Source: Streptosporangium sp. NBC_01495 (lineage in GTDB: Bacteria; Actinomycetota; Actinomycetes; Streptosporangiales; Streptosporangiaceae). Taken from it: 64,000 nt of DNA. Where the stretch lies: NCBI RefSeq assembly GCF_036250735.1, contig NZ_CP109430.1, positions 1,550,001-1,614,000 of the forward strand, in the 5' to 3' direction. This document shows, piece by piece, positions 47,476 through 57,688 of the stretch. The notes under the pieces are model-generated. The model was given only the letters and a program-made list of their open reading frames with translations, ran no database searches and was not told where the DNA came from. How positions within the stretch are numbered: the stretch's first letter is position 1; each line of letters opens with the position of its first letter. A program made the translations under genes and the position numbers.

Positions 47476-48023
47476 TCGACTTGGCCATCACGGCAGACCA
47501 CATCCGCACCGTCATCGGCGACTATCTTGACGCGTACCCCGAGGAGAAGCGGAGCCTCGCCCTCGCCCTGGAACTGCTGGACGACGGCGCGGACCTCACG
47601 ACTCGCAGGGAATTCCGCGGCCACGCGACCGCCGGTGCGATCCTCGCCGACCCCGACGGGCGGATCCTGCACATCCGTCACCTCGCCCTGGACAGGTGGC
47701 TGCTGCCCGGCGGTCACCTGGAGGCATCCGACGCCACCCTCCTGGACGCTGCCCTGCGCGAGCTCGCCGAGGAGACCGGCATCCCCGCCGCCGCCGTCAT
47801 CCCGGCCGGTAACCGTCCCATCCACATCGACATTCACCCCATTCCCGCCAACGCGGCCAAGGGCGAACCGGAGCATCGGCACATCGACTTCCGGTTCCTC
47901 CTCCGCACCGCCAACGCGGTCGGTCGACTCCAGACCGAAGAGGTAACCGCCGCAGCCTGGCGCGAGGCCGACAGCATCAGCGACCCCGTCCTGAGATTGC
48001 GCGTCACCCAGACACTTCGCTGA
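47472..48023 (+). CDS. Nudix hydrolase
   Basis: The 183-aa protein starts at GTG 47472 (GTGA overlap). The Nudix box is LPGGHLEASDATLLDAALRE followed by LAEETGI. It has the longer spacing seen in GGHxE-type Nudix proteins, with Asp in place of the first Glu and intact REL-EE-G. Substrate is unknown; coupling to the SAH-hydrolase-like gene suggests nucleotide or nucleoside metabolism. Confidence 0.88.
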   Translation: MIDLAITADHIRTVIGDYLDAYPEEKRSLALALELLDDGADLTTRREFRGHATAGAILADPDGRILHIRHLALDRWLLPGGHLEASDATLLDAALRELAEETGIPAAAVIPAGNRPIHIDIHPIPANAAKGEPEHRHIDFRFLLRTANAVGRLQTEEVTAAAWREADSISDPVLRLRVTQTLR

Positions 48024-48190
48024 GATCTTCTGGCTGGATTTCGAGTCCGCCAGATAAAAATCACGTGCTGGAAGGCGAAGTCTTAACAGAGGCGCGAGCG
48101 ACATGGACGACATCCGGGCTCAGAACATTTCCGAAAGCATTGGAGACCTGACCGGGGAAAGCGCAAGCGCCGGGCCACTGATTCAATCGT

Positions 48191-51100
48191 TTAGCCACGG
48201 ATCCTTCTGGAGCGGGGGTTCACCTGCTGGACGACCAGGAGCGGACTGCGTTCGGCGGTGAACCAGTCCGTGACGATGACCCGTGAGGGATCACCCGCAT
48301 GGGTGAGTGCCGCTTCGAGCGCGGCTTCGAGGCGAGGACTTGTCAGGTCCTCCTCACATGCCTCCAAAGGATGGCGGACCACGATGGCGTACGGTGCGCG
48401 CCGCGCCTTCATCCCCATGACTCCCATGTCCGGCAGCAGGAAGGTGCCGTCGTACAGCGCTTGCAGTCCTCCCAGCGACACCCGCTCACGTCTCACCGAC
48501 GAGGCCGTCAGGGCGAGAGGGGCGCCGGAGAGCACCGCGAACAGATCAGCACCCAGCCGCCAGTCCAGCAAGGGGTGGAACACCATGTTGTCGTAGTCCC
48601 GCAGGCAGCCGTAGCACGACGTCTCACAGGCGTCGGCGTGCGCGGGATCGGTGAGATCTGCGAGGAAGCGGGCGACGTGCCCGGTGAACTCCTCGGCGAC
48701 CTCGCCGAGATGAGTGCTGAACCCCGCGCCGTTCTCCAGCGCGTCCGCGAGAAAGGCGTACAGCGCCGTTCCATCACGATGCGGTCCCGGGTGCACGCCC
48801 GCGATGAGTTCTCGCGGGTCGACATCGAGGAACTCAGCGGCGGCGGTGCGTAGCAGGAACGCCAGTGAGTACCAGGCGGCGCGCCGCCCCTGGTGGAGAT
48901 CGGCGCGGAACCGGGGTCTGGGCAGGTCAAGGCCGAGCCGCAGCCCCTGCTCGGGATCCGTGGTCGTCCGCGGCCCGACGAACAGGAAGTCCGTGGGGAG
49001 TACGGCACCGAGCGCGGCCCGTACCGGCTCCCCGAAGCCCTTCGCCGTCGGGTCGGCGTCCTGCGGTACGACGTAACCACCCCAACTGCCGGAGGCCTTC
49101 CGGAACGCGAACCCCTCGCCGTCGTTGTCGTTGACGATGTAGCGCTTCCCCGGCCCCGAGTAGAGTTTCGCGGCGCCCCACGATGTGGGGCGCAAGGCAT
49201 CCAGATCGGTGGTGGCACGGGCGGTCACCATCCGGGCCGACCAGGAGAAGTTTCCGTCGAAGTCCCGAGGTGGGCTGGCTCGGAATCCCGCAGGCTCCCG
49301 CAGGTCCACGACGCGGAACCGCTCGGAGCCGCACAGTGGGCACGGCCCTTCCTTTCCCGGTCCCAGATGGTTGCATGCCGTGCACAGCCCGATCATCCGC
49401 TGGTTCGTGAGCGGTTCGGGAATCGGCCTGGGCTTGCCGTAGGAGTTGGGGACGAAGTCGGTGACGCCCACCACCGTGAAGACCTCGCCGTCCTTCACGA
49501 TCTCGCTTCCGGGTGCGAAGGACGACACCGCGAGTGCGAGATCCCGGTCGACGGTGGCGTCCGGTGGCCATGGGTACGAGCGGTCGGGTTGCTGCAGGTA
49601 GAGCTGTCGCACCCGGGTGGGGAACCCGAACATGGGCAGTGTCCCAAGATGTGCGAGGCGTTCGCCGAGGTCCTCGCTTTCCCCGGGAAGAGCGGCGAGC
49701 TCTCCGATACGGCCGAGGAGCCGTTCCGCCCATTCCTCATTGAATCGTTCAGGGGTGAATGCCGTGAAGGCGGTGAAGGCGGCGGCGCTCGAAACGATCA
49801 AAGCCGGGTTCTCGCGGTACCACCGGCGAATGACAGGTTCGACCTCGGGCCACTCCGCCGCGCTGCCGAACTGGCCGTGCACACCGCCGGTGCGGTCGGC
49901 GGCCAGGCCGGTGGCCGCGAACGCCATCCGGAGGGTGTCGCTCGCGACGGTCCGTTCCAGAATCTCCAAGCGGTCCAATGCGAGGTAAGGCGGGGGAACG
50001 GGATCGTTGGTCACCGCTCCCGGGTTGCGGAAGTAGTGCTCGTCGTGGCTCCGTCCCCGGCAGACGGTGAGGGCCACCGCGACCGGCGATGAGCGACGAC
50101 CCGCGCGGCCGACCCGCTGCTGATAGTTGAACCTGGTGGGTGGCATGTTCGCCATGACCACGGCGGACAGCGGTCCGATGTCGATTCCCGCCTCCATCGT
50201 GGTCGTCACCGAGAGCAGGTCCAGTTCGTGAACAAGAGGCCGCTCCCCCTCGTCGAGGAAGACCCGCTGGAACCGAGCCTGCCGTCGCTGTGCCTCCACC
50301 CGGCCGGTCTGCCCGGTCAGCTCCGCGCAGTTCAGCCGGAACGCTCCGGACGCGGTCGCGGCCTTCCACGCGTAGTAGTCGTCTTCGGCTGCTCTCAGTG
50401 GCTCCGGTTCCGCTGAGAGTCGCCCCCGGCAGCCCGTGCACACTCCGGCGTTCAAGGCGAGATGCTGTCGGCCGCACATCCCGCAGCGCCAGGCGCGATC
50501 CCCCGAGGGGCGGATCGCGACCTTCGCGGGATCGAGGAGGAAGTCGGTGACGATCCCCCGCCAGTAGGTCTCCGCCTGGTCGCGTACATCGTGGAAATCG
50601 AGGCCGTGGACTTCGGCGATCTTCTTCCAGTAACTGTTCAGCCGCTTGGGAACACCCGAGACGTAGGGGTCACGGAGATTATGGAAGCGCCGCAGCTCGG
50701 CGAGGACCCGCAGGCTGCCCTGGCCGAGCCCGGAGAGTTTCGTGTCGGTTCGCCGATCGGCGGCGTCGATCCAGCCCATCCCCAGCGATTCGAAGTCACG
50801 GTTCGAGCCGGAGAACAACGCCTCCACGGTGTTCTCCAGCAGATCGCCTTCGGCGCTCTGTACGGTACCGAGCAGCGCGTCGGAGAGTGCGGGAATGAGC
50901 CTCGGGGGCGTGACCGTCCAGTCGTAGAGAGTGTGCCAGTCGGCTCCGCCGGGCTGCTGCACGGAGGGCCGGGGACCGGCCGGGTTGACGCCGAGCGCCA
51001 TCAGCCGCCGGTGAATGACGGTCTTCGCGAGCAGGTCGAGGCGAAGTGGGGCGGTGAGCTTGGCCGCGGCGATCGCGGCGGCCTCCTCGTCCTCGTCCAG

Positions 51101-53299
51101 CCAAGCCAGGCGTAGGTCCTTCAGCGCGTCCGGATCCTTCGCGGCGAGTCGGTCGAGGTCGGCCCGGTTGCCCGAGGCTCTGGCACGGACGATGTCGTCA
51201 CCGCTGACGGTCTGCTCTTTGGTGCCCTGCAGCGCGAAGATTCGCACCAGGTCCTGGTAGTGGCGCAGGGCGAGGCCGGCGGAGAGTTTCGCGGCGTTCT
51301 GCCGACTGTCGGAGAAGACGATGAGTTTGCGGTCCGCGGCATTATCGAACTGGGTCGCGAGCTCCGTTGAGAGAACCTGGTTCACTTTCTCGAACCCGGT
51401 ACGCATGGCGCTGATGGGAGACAACTGCCGATCTGGATGAGTGAGGGGAAGGACACCGACGGTGCGGTTCCTGGTGCGCTCCCAGTCGGCGGCGCACGAG
51501 GGGCAGCGGGTCGGGAACGGGGAGAGCTTGTCGAGATCGACCCGAGGCGCACCGGTTCCCGGGGTCTTGCCGGATTCGATGTGGAAGCTCCAGCCGGTCG
51601 CGCCCTCCTCCTGGTTGGTGAGCGTGCCGGCCCGAGGGTTGAGGACGGAGCGGCGGAAGGACATGGTCACCGCGCCTTCTCCTCGCTGGAAGCTGTCGTT
51701 GTTGCCCGCCTGCTGCCGGTGAGTTCGAGGCCAGTACACGACATAGTTGTGGGCCGTGCGATCCGGCCTGGCCAGGTCCGGGATTCTCGACAGGTCCGGG
51801 GTGTCCGGAAGGAGGTGCGAGTCGAAGGCGGGACGGTCGAACGCCTCCCACGGGGCGTATCCACCGAGGAAAACGTCCCCGCAGGATCGGCAGAAGAGCA
51901 GCTCCAGCACGCGGGCATTGCACACACAGAACGTCCGTGGCCGGGCGTACATGCGGCCGATGCCCCGCCCCTCGTACGCGCCGCTGGGGATCTGAGGGCA
52001 TGCCGGATCCGAGCACGCCCACATGCCCGAGACGTTGCGGAAGAACAGGTGTGCGCGGATCTTCTCGGTGGGGGCGACCGCTGCGTCCCGCAGAGGGACC
52101 GTGCGGCCACCGCCCACCGCCAGCTTTCCCGGGATGAACTCGAATGACTTCTGGTTGACGGCGAAGAACTGCTCGGGGAAGGAGCGGTCCCGCTCAGAAT
52201 CCAGCGACGCCGATGTGGTGATGATCCGAAGCCGTTCCGGGCGGTCCATGATGCCCAGCCGTTGCCGGAGATTACGGAGGAGGTAGGCGACCTCCGTTCC
52301 GGCCGTGCCCCGGTGGATGTGCAACTCATCGACCACCAGGGTGAATCGGGCCCCCGGGGTCTCGGTGAGCCAACGCCGGGTCTCCGTGAAGAATCCTTCG
52401 TCGCGATCCCTCAGCAGCATGATGTTCAGCATCGAATGGTTGGTGATGAGCAGATCCGGCGGGGCGTGGTACATGTCCCAGCGCGACAGCATCTCGGCGC
52501 CGCCGGGCCGGGGCGCGAAATACCGGGTGTCACCGTCGGCCTTCGCCGCCTGACGGCTCCGATCCTGCGCCTCCCGAAGAAAATCCTGTAGTTGCTTGAC
52601 CGCGCCGGTCTGGTCCGGTCGGCCCAGCACCGGGGTTGCCCCGGTGTATCGGCCGAAGTAGAAGCGGTGTCCGCCCCGGTTCGCGTCGAGCCACGCCCTC
52701 GCCGCTTCGCCGTCCAGCGCCCGGCGCAATCGCACGAGCTGATCGTCGACCAGGGCGTTCGTCGGGTACAGGATCATGGCCCGTACGGCCCGCGGACGTC
52801 CCTGTTCTCCCTCTCGGTGTGGCACATACGGCGCGCCGGAATGATCCCACCAGTGCTTCACCGTCCCCGGCGTGCCGCCCCAGGACCGGGACTCCGCGAG
52901 AAGGTCCGCGATGATCGGCAACAGGAACGCCTCGGTCTTCCCCGATCCGGTTCCCGCCGTTACGACCACGTTCCGGCCGGGGGCCAGAGAGTGGATCAGT
53001 GCTTCCTCTTGATGGGTGTACAGTTCCTGACCTGGGCCGAGCAGTCCCAACTGGGCGAAGTCGGCGAGTTCCGCAGGGGCGCCGGCTAGAACTGCGGAAT
53101 CGGCGAGAGAGCGGCCTGTGGTCGTGTATTCCGGCCGCACCTCTACATAGGGCTCGGTGTACATCCCGCCCGGGGTGTCCAACAACGCCCGTCGCTCCGC
53201 CTCCAGTCGCGGATCCCGAAGCCGGAACGCCGTGTCGTAGTACCGCAGGTACGCCTCACGCAGCGCATCGAAGGTCCGCGTCACGTCGAGCCCGCTCAT
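48191..53299 (-). CDS. Large DEAH-box helicase with DUF1998-type C-terminus (DruE/DrmB-like)
   Basis: The protein is 1702 aa. SF2 motifs in order: YTHQEEALIHSL (Q/motif 0), VVTAGTGSGKTEAFLLPI (Walker A, residue about 112), LYPTNALVDDQLVRLR (Ia), VVDELHIHRGTAGTE (DEAH-like, DELH), ITTSASLDSERD (III), SVTTTMEAGIDIG (V) and QRVGRAGRRSSPVA (VI). Several zinc-ribbon-like cysteine clusters occur (LLFCRSCGDVFLGGY; CGMCGRQH..CTGC; CTACNHL..CPLCG). The C-terminus has the DUF1998 signature CETSCYGCLRDYDN. Helicases of this design are Druantia DruE and DISARM-type components, but the partner genes here do not look like DruA-D, DruH or DISARM. It overlaps the upstream gene by 4 bp. Confidence 0.88.
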   Translation of the reverse strand: MSGLDVTRTFDALREAYLRYYDTAFRLRDPRLEAERRALLDTPGGMYTEPYVEVRPEYTTTGRSLADSAVLAGAPAELADFAQLGLLGPGQELYTHQEEALIHSLAPGRNVVVTAGTGSGKTEAFLLPIIADLLAESRSWGGTPGTVKHWWDHSGAPYVPHREGEQGRPRAVRAMILYPTNALVDDQLVRLRRALDGEAARAWLDANRGGHRFYFGRYTGATPVLGRPDQTGAVKQLQDFLREAQDRSRQAAKADGDTRYFAPRPGGAEMLSRWDMYHAPPDLLITNHSMLNIMLLRDRDEGFFTETRRWLTETPGARFTLVVDELHIHRGTAGTEVAYLLRNLRQRLGIMDRPERLRIITTSASLDSERDRSFPEQFFAVNQKSFEFIPGKLAVGGGRTVPLRDAAVAPTEKIRAHLFFRNVSGMWACSDPACPQIPSGAYEGRGIGRMYARPRTFCVCNARVLELLFCRSCGDVFLGGYAPWEAFDRPAFDSHLLPDTPDLSRIPDLARPDRTAHNYVVYWPRTHRQQAGNNDSFQRGEGAVTMSFRRSVLNPRAGTLTNQEEGATGWSFHIESGKTPGTGAPRVDLDKLSPFPTRCPSCAADWERTRNRTVGVLPLTHPDRQLSPISAMRTGFEKVNQVLSTELATQFDNAADRKLIVFSDSRQNAAKLSAGLALRHYQDLVRIFALQGTKEQTVSGDDIVRARASGNRADLDRLAAKDPDALKDLRLAWLDEDEEAAAIAAAKLTAPLRLDLLAKTVIHRRLMALGVNPAGPRPSVQQPGGADWHTLYDWTVTPPRLIPALSDALLGTVQSAEGDLLENTVEALFSGSNRDFESLGMGWIDAADRRTDTKLSGLGQGSLRVLAELRRFHNLRDPYVSGVPKRLNSYWKKIAEVHGLDFHDVRDQAETYWRGIVTDFLLDPAKVAIRPSGDRAWRCGMCGRQHLALNAGVCTGCRGRLSAEPEPLRAAEDDYYAWKAATASGAFRLNCAELTGQTGRVEAQRRQARFQRVFLDEGERPLVHELDLLSVTTTMEAGIDIGPLSAVVMANMPPTRFNYQQRVGRAGRRSSPVAVALTVCRGRSHDEHYFRNPGAVTNDPVPPPYLALDRLEILERTVASDTLRMAFAATGLAADRTGGVHGQFGSAAEWPEVEPVIRRWYRENPALIVSSAAAFTAFTAFTPERFNEEWAERLLGRIGELAALPGESEDLGERLAHLGTLPMFGFPTRVRQLYLQQPDRSYPWPPDATVDRDLALAVSSFAPGSEIVKDGEVFTVVGVTDFVPNSYGKPRPIPEPLTNQRMIGLCTACNHLGPGKEGPCPLCGSERFRVVDLREPAGFRASPPRDFDGNFSWSARMVTARATTDLDALRPTSWGAAKLYSGPGKRYIVNDNDGEGFAFRKASGSWGGYVVPQDADPTAKGFGEPVRAALGAVLPTDFLFVGPRTTTDPEQGLRLGLDLPRPRFRADLHQGRRAAWYSLAFLLRTAAAEFLDVDPRELIAGVHPGPHRDGTALYAFLADALENGAGFSTHLGEVAEEFTGHVARFLADLTDPAHADACETSCYGCLRDYDNMVFHPLLDWRLGADLFAVLSGAPLALTASSVRRERVSLGGLQALYDGTFLLPDMGVMGMKARRAPYAIVVRHPLEACEEDLTSPRLEAALEAALTHAGDPSRVIVTDWFTAERSPLLVVQQVNPRSRRIRG

Positions 53300-54195
53300 C
53301 GAATCTCCAGTTTCCGGTACAGCGATGTGGCGATCTTCTCCGCGATCTGTCGCGGCACCCCGTCATAGGCCAGGCTCCCCGACACTCGCAGCGGTGGCAG
53401 ACCCGTGCACAGGATCGCTGTCTCTCTGTGGCGGCGGGGAAGTGGAGCCCGATGATCGACGGTGAGTCGTCCCGCGCTTTGCCGGGCGCCTTCGGCTTGA
53501 TCCGCTCGCCAACGGAGGGGGTGAATGGTGGAGGGCAGGGACAGATGAATTCCCTCGTCCCTGCCGACGGGATACCAGTGGCGATCGCGACGGAGAACGT
53601 ACCGGGGGATCTGTCCATGCAGAAGATATCTGTACAGCCCTGGAGGCGGAACCGGGACTGGCCGCGACTTCCTGAACTGGCCGGAGAACTTATCGAAAAC
53701 GGTCAACTCGGTGTTACGGGCAGGACCGGGCCCAGGCTGCCCGAGTTTCAGAGGAGGTAACTCGTCCGCGATCCGCTCCGCGGCGCATCGTGTGAGCTGG
53801 ACGCCGAGCGCGCTCTGTGCCTGCTCCTCATGCCCTTGGAACCACACCGTCGACGGAGGCTGAATCGAGTCCTCCTGTCGGTGCCGGCACACGACCAGCC
53901 CCGGGAGGTCCGTCCAGTTCTCCAGAGTGGGACGGGCGCCGGTGAGTAGGGTCACCTGGGTCTCACCGGGGAGGGACGTCAGGGTCAACGGCAGGGCCTG
54001 CCAGGTGCGAGTGGTCCGGTCGAGGCGGAGAAAACCCATGGCCTCCAGCAACTCGATCCATTGGGAGGCATCGCCGGGGGTGGTCCAGGAAGCCCAGGCG
54101 ATGTCGCGCCGGAGCCGGTCCAGCGGCCCTGAGCCGACCTCGGCAAGCCACGAGACGCACAGGTCCGGGTCGAATTCAATCAGACGGTCAGCCAT
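53296..54195 (-). CDS. Unknown middle gene of the DUF1998-helicase operon
   Basis: About 299 aa from ATG 54195 (an in-frame ATG at 54207 is possible); it overlaps the genes on both sides. The N-terminus could be a winged-helix-like segment (WIELLEAMGFLRLDRTTRTW then QALPLTLTSLPGE). After that come LVVCRHRQEDSIQPPSTVWF, a Pro-rich stretch, and RYVLRRDRHWYPVGRDEGIH. No catalytic motif or membrane segment seen; no family recognised. Overlaps of 8 bp upstream and 4 bp downstream show tight coupling with both neighbours, so it is probably a complex partner of the helicase. Confidence 0.65.
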   Translation of the reverse strand: MADRLIEFDPDLCVSWLAEVGSGPLDRLRRDIAWASWTTPGDASQWIELLEAMGFLRLDRTTRTWQALPLTLTSLPGETQVTLLTGARPTLENWTDLPGLVVCRHRQEDSIQPPSTVWFQGHEEQAQSALGVQLTRCAAERIADELPPLKLGQPGPGPARNTELTVFDKFSGQFRKSRPVPVPPPGLYRYLLHGQIPRYVLRRDRHWYPVGRDEGIHLSLPSTIHPLRWRADQAEGARQSAGRLTVDHRAPLPRRHRETAILCTGLPPLRVSGSLAYDGVPRQIAEKIATSLYRKLEIR

Positions 54196-54459
54196 GGCCG
54201 TGGCCATTCACCGATACTGTCTGCAGGTATCGCTTATGAACTTCCCATACTTTTTGTAGATATCGCGCCCAGAGTTTTTCGACCGGTCGATGTTCGATCA
54301 CGTACATAACTCTCCAGAATTTCCACATCTCCGGGGTAACCTGAGTGATCCGTGGTTCTTCCGGACGGAGCATCTGGGCCTTGATAGTGCCGTCCGGGCA
54401 GTCGATCACGAGCCAGACGGCGGAGTCGGGGATTTCTATCGCAGCAGGGCCACCGGTAC

Positions 54460-55916
54460 TACATCCGTAGATTTTGAGGGAGTGGGTCGCCTCGTCGGCG
54501 GTAGTGGCTGATCATGGCTTGTGCCTGGTGGTGCCGACGGAAGTTTGACCAGGCCAGGACGTGGTCGATAAGGGCGACGGCGGGCAGGATGAGGCGGGCG
54601 AAGACGCGGCGGATTTCGGCGAGGGAGGCCCGGATCAGCCGTACCGGGATCAGTGGGCTCTCTCCCGGAGCGGGTGAGCTTTTCCCGCGGGATCGGCGGG
54701 CTCGTCGTCGAGGTGGGCGTGGGTGACGGCGAGGAAGGCCAGCGCGAGCATGACGGTGGTGACGTGCCGGTGCCAGCCGTCCCACCGCCGGACCTGGTAC
54801 TCGGTGAGGCCGAGCAGGTCCTTGCCGGTCTCGTTGTTCTCTTCGACCTTCCAGCGCATTCCGGCCACTGAGATCAACTCGGGGAGCGGGGTGGCGGTGC
54901 GGGCGTGAGCGAGGAAGAACTCCACCTCGCCTGGATCGCTGATGCTGCGCCTGATCAGCAGAGTGTGGGCGTAGCCGTCGGCGGGTTGTTGTTCGGCCAG
55001 GGCGATGGCGACGGCGGCCCAGTCATAAAGGCGCATCCCCTTGACGCCCGCCCCGCACGAACGGCGTTCCCACACGCTGTTGTTGCCCATGGCCAGGAGC
55101 CGGTCCAGCACATGCCCGACCGGTTCGGCGCCGCCGCGGGCGGCCAGGAGCGGCAGGTCGACCGGCACCGCCATGACGTAGGCGACGCGCTCGGCGTGAC
55201 AGAACACCCGAAGACCCGGGTCACGGCCGTAGCCGGAGTCGGCGGTGAAGTAGCGGAACGGGGTCGCGGCAGCGATCTCCTCGCCCAGCATGTCGATGAC
55301 CTGCTGGGGTTTGGTCGCGAAGACGACCTGCTCGGGAACTCCGGCGACCCGGCGGCGCCCGAGATCGCCGGCCCAGGCCTCGGGCAGATACAGGCGGCGG
55401 TTGATGAAGGCGTGCCCGGCAGTCGAGGCGTAGGTCAGCATTGGCATGACCTGGCAGTTTTCGATCTGACCGGTCAATCCGCAGTACTGGCGGGCCACTC
55501 CGGCCGACCGGTCACCCTTCTTGATCGCGGCGGTGTCGTCGGCGATGAGCACCCCGTCCGGGCGGCCCAGATGCTCCACCACGTAGCCCCGAACGGCATC
55601 GCGCAGCAGGTCGGCGTCCCATTGGGCGCGCGACAGCAGATGCTCGATCCGGTTGGAGGTCGGGTGTCCGAGATGATCTGAGAGCTGCCAGGAGTTCTTA
55701 CGCGGTACATCGGCCAGCAGGCCGCGGACCAGATCACTGAAGACCGCCTTCGGCTCAGGTCGTTTGAACAGCGGGTCGGCGATCCTCGCGGTCAACGCCG
55801 ACAGCTCGGCATCCCAGGACACGACGTGATCGTAGGTGAGACATAAGGTCACGCGCAGACCATCACCCATCAACCCGCAATTACGCAGGCGAACCACCTA
55901 ACGATCTACCGATGCA
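54460..55916 (-). mobile_element. IS701-family insertion sequence
   Basis: 1457 bp. Terminal repeats are TACATCCGTAGAT (left, 54460) and TGCATCGGTAGAT (right, read inward on the minus strand), 11 of 13 identical. It is flanked by the 4-bp direct repeat GTAC at 54456-54459 and 55917-55920. One intact transposase gene on the minus strand. Four-bp duplications are normal for IS701. Confidence 0.9.
54650..55870 (-). CDS. IS701-family transposase
   Basis: About 406 aa from ATG 55870; the frame is open from 55897. It has the IS701 DDE blocks: VLIADDTAAIKKGDRSAGVA then RQYCGLTGQIENCQ (first Asp), FRYFTADSGYGRDPGLRVFC (second Asp), and MRWKVEENNETGKDLLGLTE (Glu region). The closing segment is WDGWHRHVTTVMLALAFLAV. 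Length and order fit a full, probably active enzyme. Confidence 0.92.
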   Translation of the reverse strand: MGDGLRVTLCLTYDHVVSWDAELSALTARIADPLFKRPEPKAVFSDLVRGLLADVPRKNSWQLSDHLGHPTSNRIEHLLSRAQWDADLLRDAVRGYVVEHLGRPDGVLIADDTAAIKKGDRSAGVARQYCGLTGQIENCQVMPMLTYASTAGHAFINRRLYLPEAWAGDLGRRRVAGVPEQVVFATKPQQVIDMLGEEIAAATPFRYFTADSGYGRDPGLRVFCHAERVAYVMAVPVDLPLLAARGGAEPVGHVLDRLLAMGNNSVWERRSCGAGVKGMRLYDWAAVAIALAEQQPADGYAHTLLIRRSISDPGEVEFFLAHARTATPLPELISVAGMRWKVEENNETGKDLLGLTEYQVRRWDGWHRHVTTVMLALAFLAVTHAHLDDEPADPAGKAHPLRERAH

Positions 55917-57688
55917 GTACCGGACAGTCCGGTGCGCCGTACGTGCCACCAGGCAGGTGGTTCCGCCGTGGCCAGGTTGGTGTGGTGGCCTTCGGCGTCG
56001 ATCGCCGTGGCTCTTTTCAGCGGGGAGTGCTCGGAATCCGCTCTGGGGGGAGCCAGGCTCTTGAGAACGCTCCTCTGTTGAGGAGCGTGCAGGTGGAAGG
56101 TCAGCTGTCCACTTTCGCTGTTGATCACATGGCGGCCGGCGGTGAGCCCTCGACCTCTGAGCTCCGTCCGTTCGCCATCGCAAAGGATGCTCTTGCCGTC
56201 AAGCCGTACGTCGCCGATCCCCACCGGCACCACCAGGTCTGGCTCGCCTCCTATGAGGTAATGCCGCCGCTCGCCAGCGCACTGGAGTCGTAGTCCACCC
56301 ATGAGCCGAGGCCGTCGTACCACCGTTCCGGCACCTTCGGTGAACTCGACGTCGGCCGCCACGAACCAGCCGTCTACAGAACTCTCCTCAGGGTCCTCCC
56401 AGGTGAGACCTGCCTCTGTCAGAAGGTCTCTGGCCTTCTTCTCGCCTGGCGCGTCGAAGAGGAGAAGTGAGGGCAGGTGGAGAGCCGCCTTTTCGACCTC
56501 TGTCCATCCTCCAAGAGGATCCTCTTGGAGGATGATCGGTTCCTTCTGGGATGAAAGGCTGACTTCCAGATGCTCGCCACGCGCGACAAGCCCGGAGGTG
56601 AGGCTCTGGCCGATTTCCGGTAGGTCGCCTGAGAGCGTGTAAAGAGAGCCTTCGCCCTCTGCGGTTACCGAGAGACGGCCACCGGGGTGTGTCAGCACGT
56701 CCCCGCCGACGCCAACAAGGCGTTCTGCCCGCCACCGCAGTGTCCAGCCGTCCCGTGGGTCGTCGGTTGCGGTGATCCGCAACGGTAGTCGGCGCAATCC
56801 GGTTGGAACCGGAGGGGGACGATCATCGGATGTGGCGAGGGCGGCCAGTAGCGGGCCGAGGAAATCGTCGAGGTCACCTTTGTCCAGGGCCGCTCGAAGA
56901 CGGGCGGAGAGACGTGACCTGTTCTTCCACATCCGTAGCCCCTGTAGGAGGGCGGTCTCGTCACGTATCGTGCACCCTTCGAAGAAGGGAGTCAGTCGCT
57001 GGCGATCGGCGGCGCAGATGAGGGCCTGCGAGCGGGCATATCCAATGAGCTTCTGCCCCCTGGAAGTGCGCAACGTGCTCACTCCCCGTGCTCCTTCACG
57101 TTCCTCCAGCCACTTGTGGAGATACGTCCAGAGGTCCCTTACTGTCCCGTAATCACGCTGGAGGTATTTCCCATGGTTGGTCTGGTGTGACCAACTCGGC
57201 GGAGGGAGTAAATCAGCCAGCCGAGCGTAGTAGTGGTGAGCACCCCTTCCGCCTTCACCACGCATTCGGGTCGCGGCCAGAACGCACACCGCGAGTAGCG
57301 GCAGGCACGGCGGTGGGTCTTCTCGTGTGGACCGTTTCCAGGTGAAGTACTCCTGGCGGATCGGCTCGTATGCGTGGCTATGCCAGTCGAGGGCTTCCTG
57401 CGCGACGGCAGCGCACAAGTCATCGATGGAATCGGTGGCCTTGGCGTCGCCGTGTAGCTGTGCGGTCTTCTCGTCGTCGACGAAGAACAGCAGTGGATGG
57501 CCGTTCTGATCGGGGCCGAAGAACTCTCGGGTAAGGCGCCTCTGCCACCAGTTATAGGAGCGCATGAGAGCTATCCGCAGTAAGTAGGCGGCACGTGATC
57601 ATCCGCTTAAGACGAATATCGGACTGATACACGTTTGGATTCAGTGAGGTCACGTCAAAACGCTCTCTGTCAGATCCGCTCATTGACT

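Larger units (their letters stand above)
54188..57565 (-). pseudogene. Unknown first gene of the DUF1998-helicase operon, interrupted by IS701
   Basis: The reading frame runs from ATG 57565 (MRSYNWWQRRLTREFFGPDQ) into an IS701-family element. Deleting 54456-55916 (element plus one GTAC copy) restores a 1917-nt frame of 638 aa, joining RTGLSGT to GGPAAIEIPDSAVWLVIDCP and ending HRPVEKLWARYLQKVWEVHK...stop at 54188. Other visible stretches are DDLCAAVAQEALDWHSHAYE and YYARLADLLPPPSW. No known domain recognised; the second half is beta-rich. The truncated form ends shortly inside the IS. A second IS lies about 120 bp upstream of its start. Confidence 0.75.
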
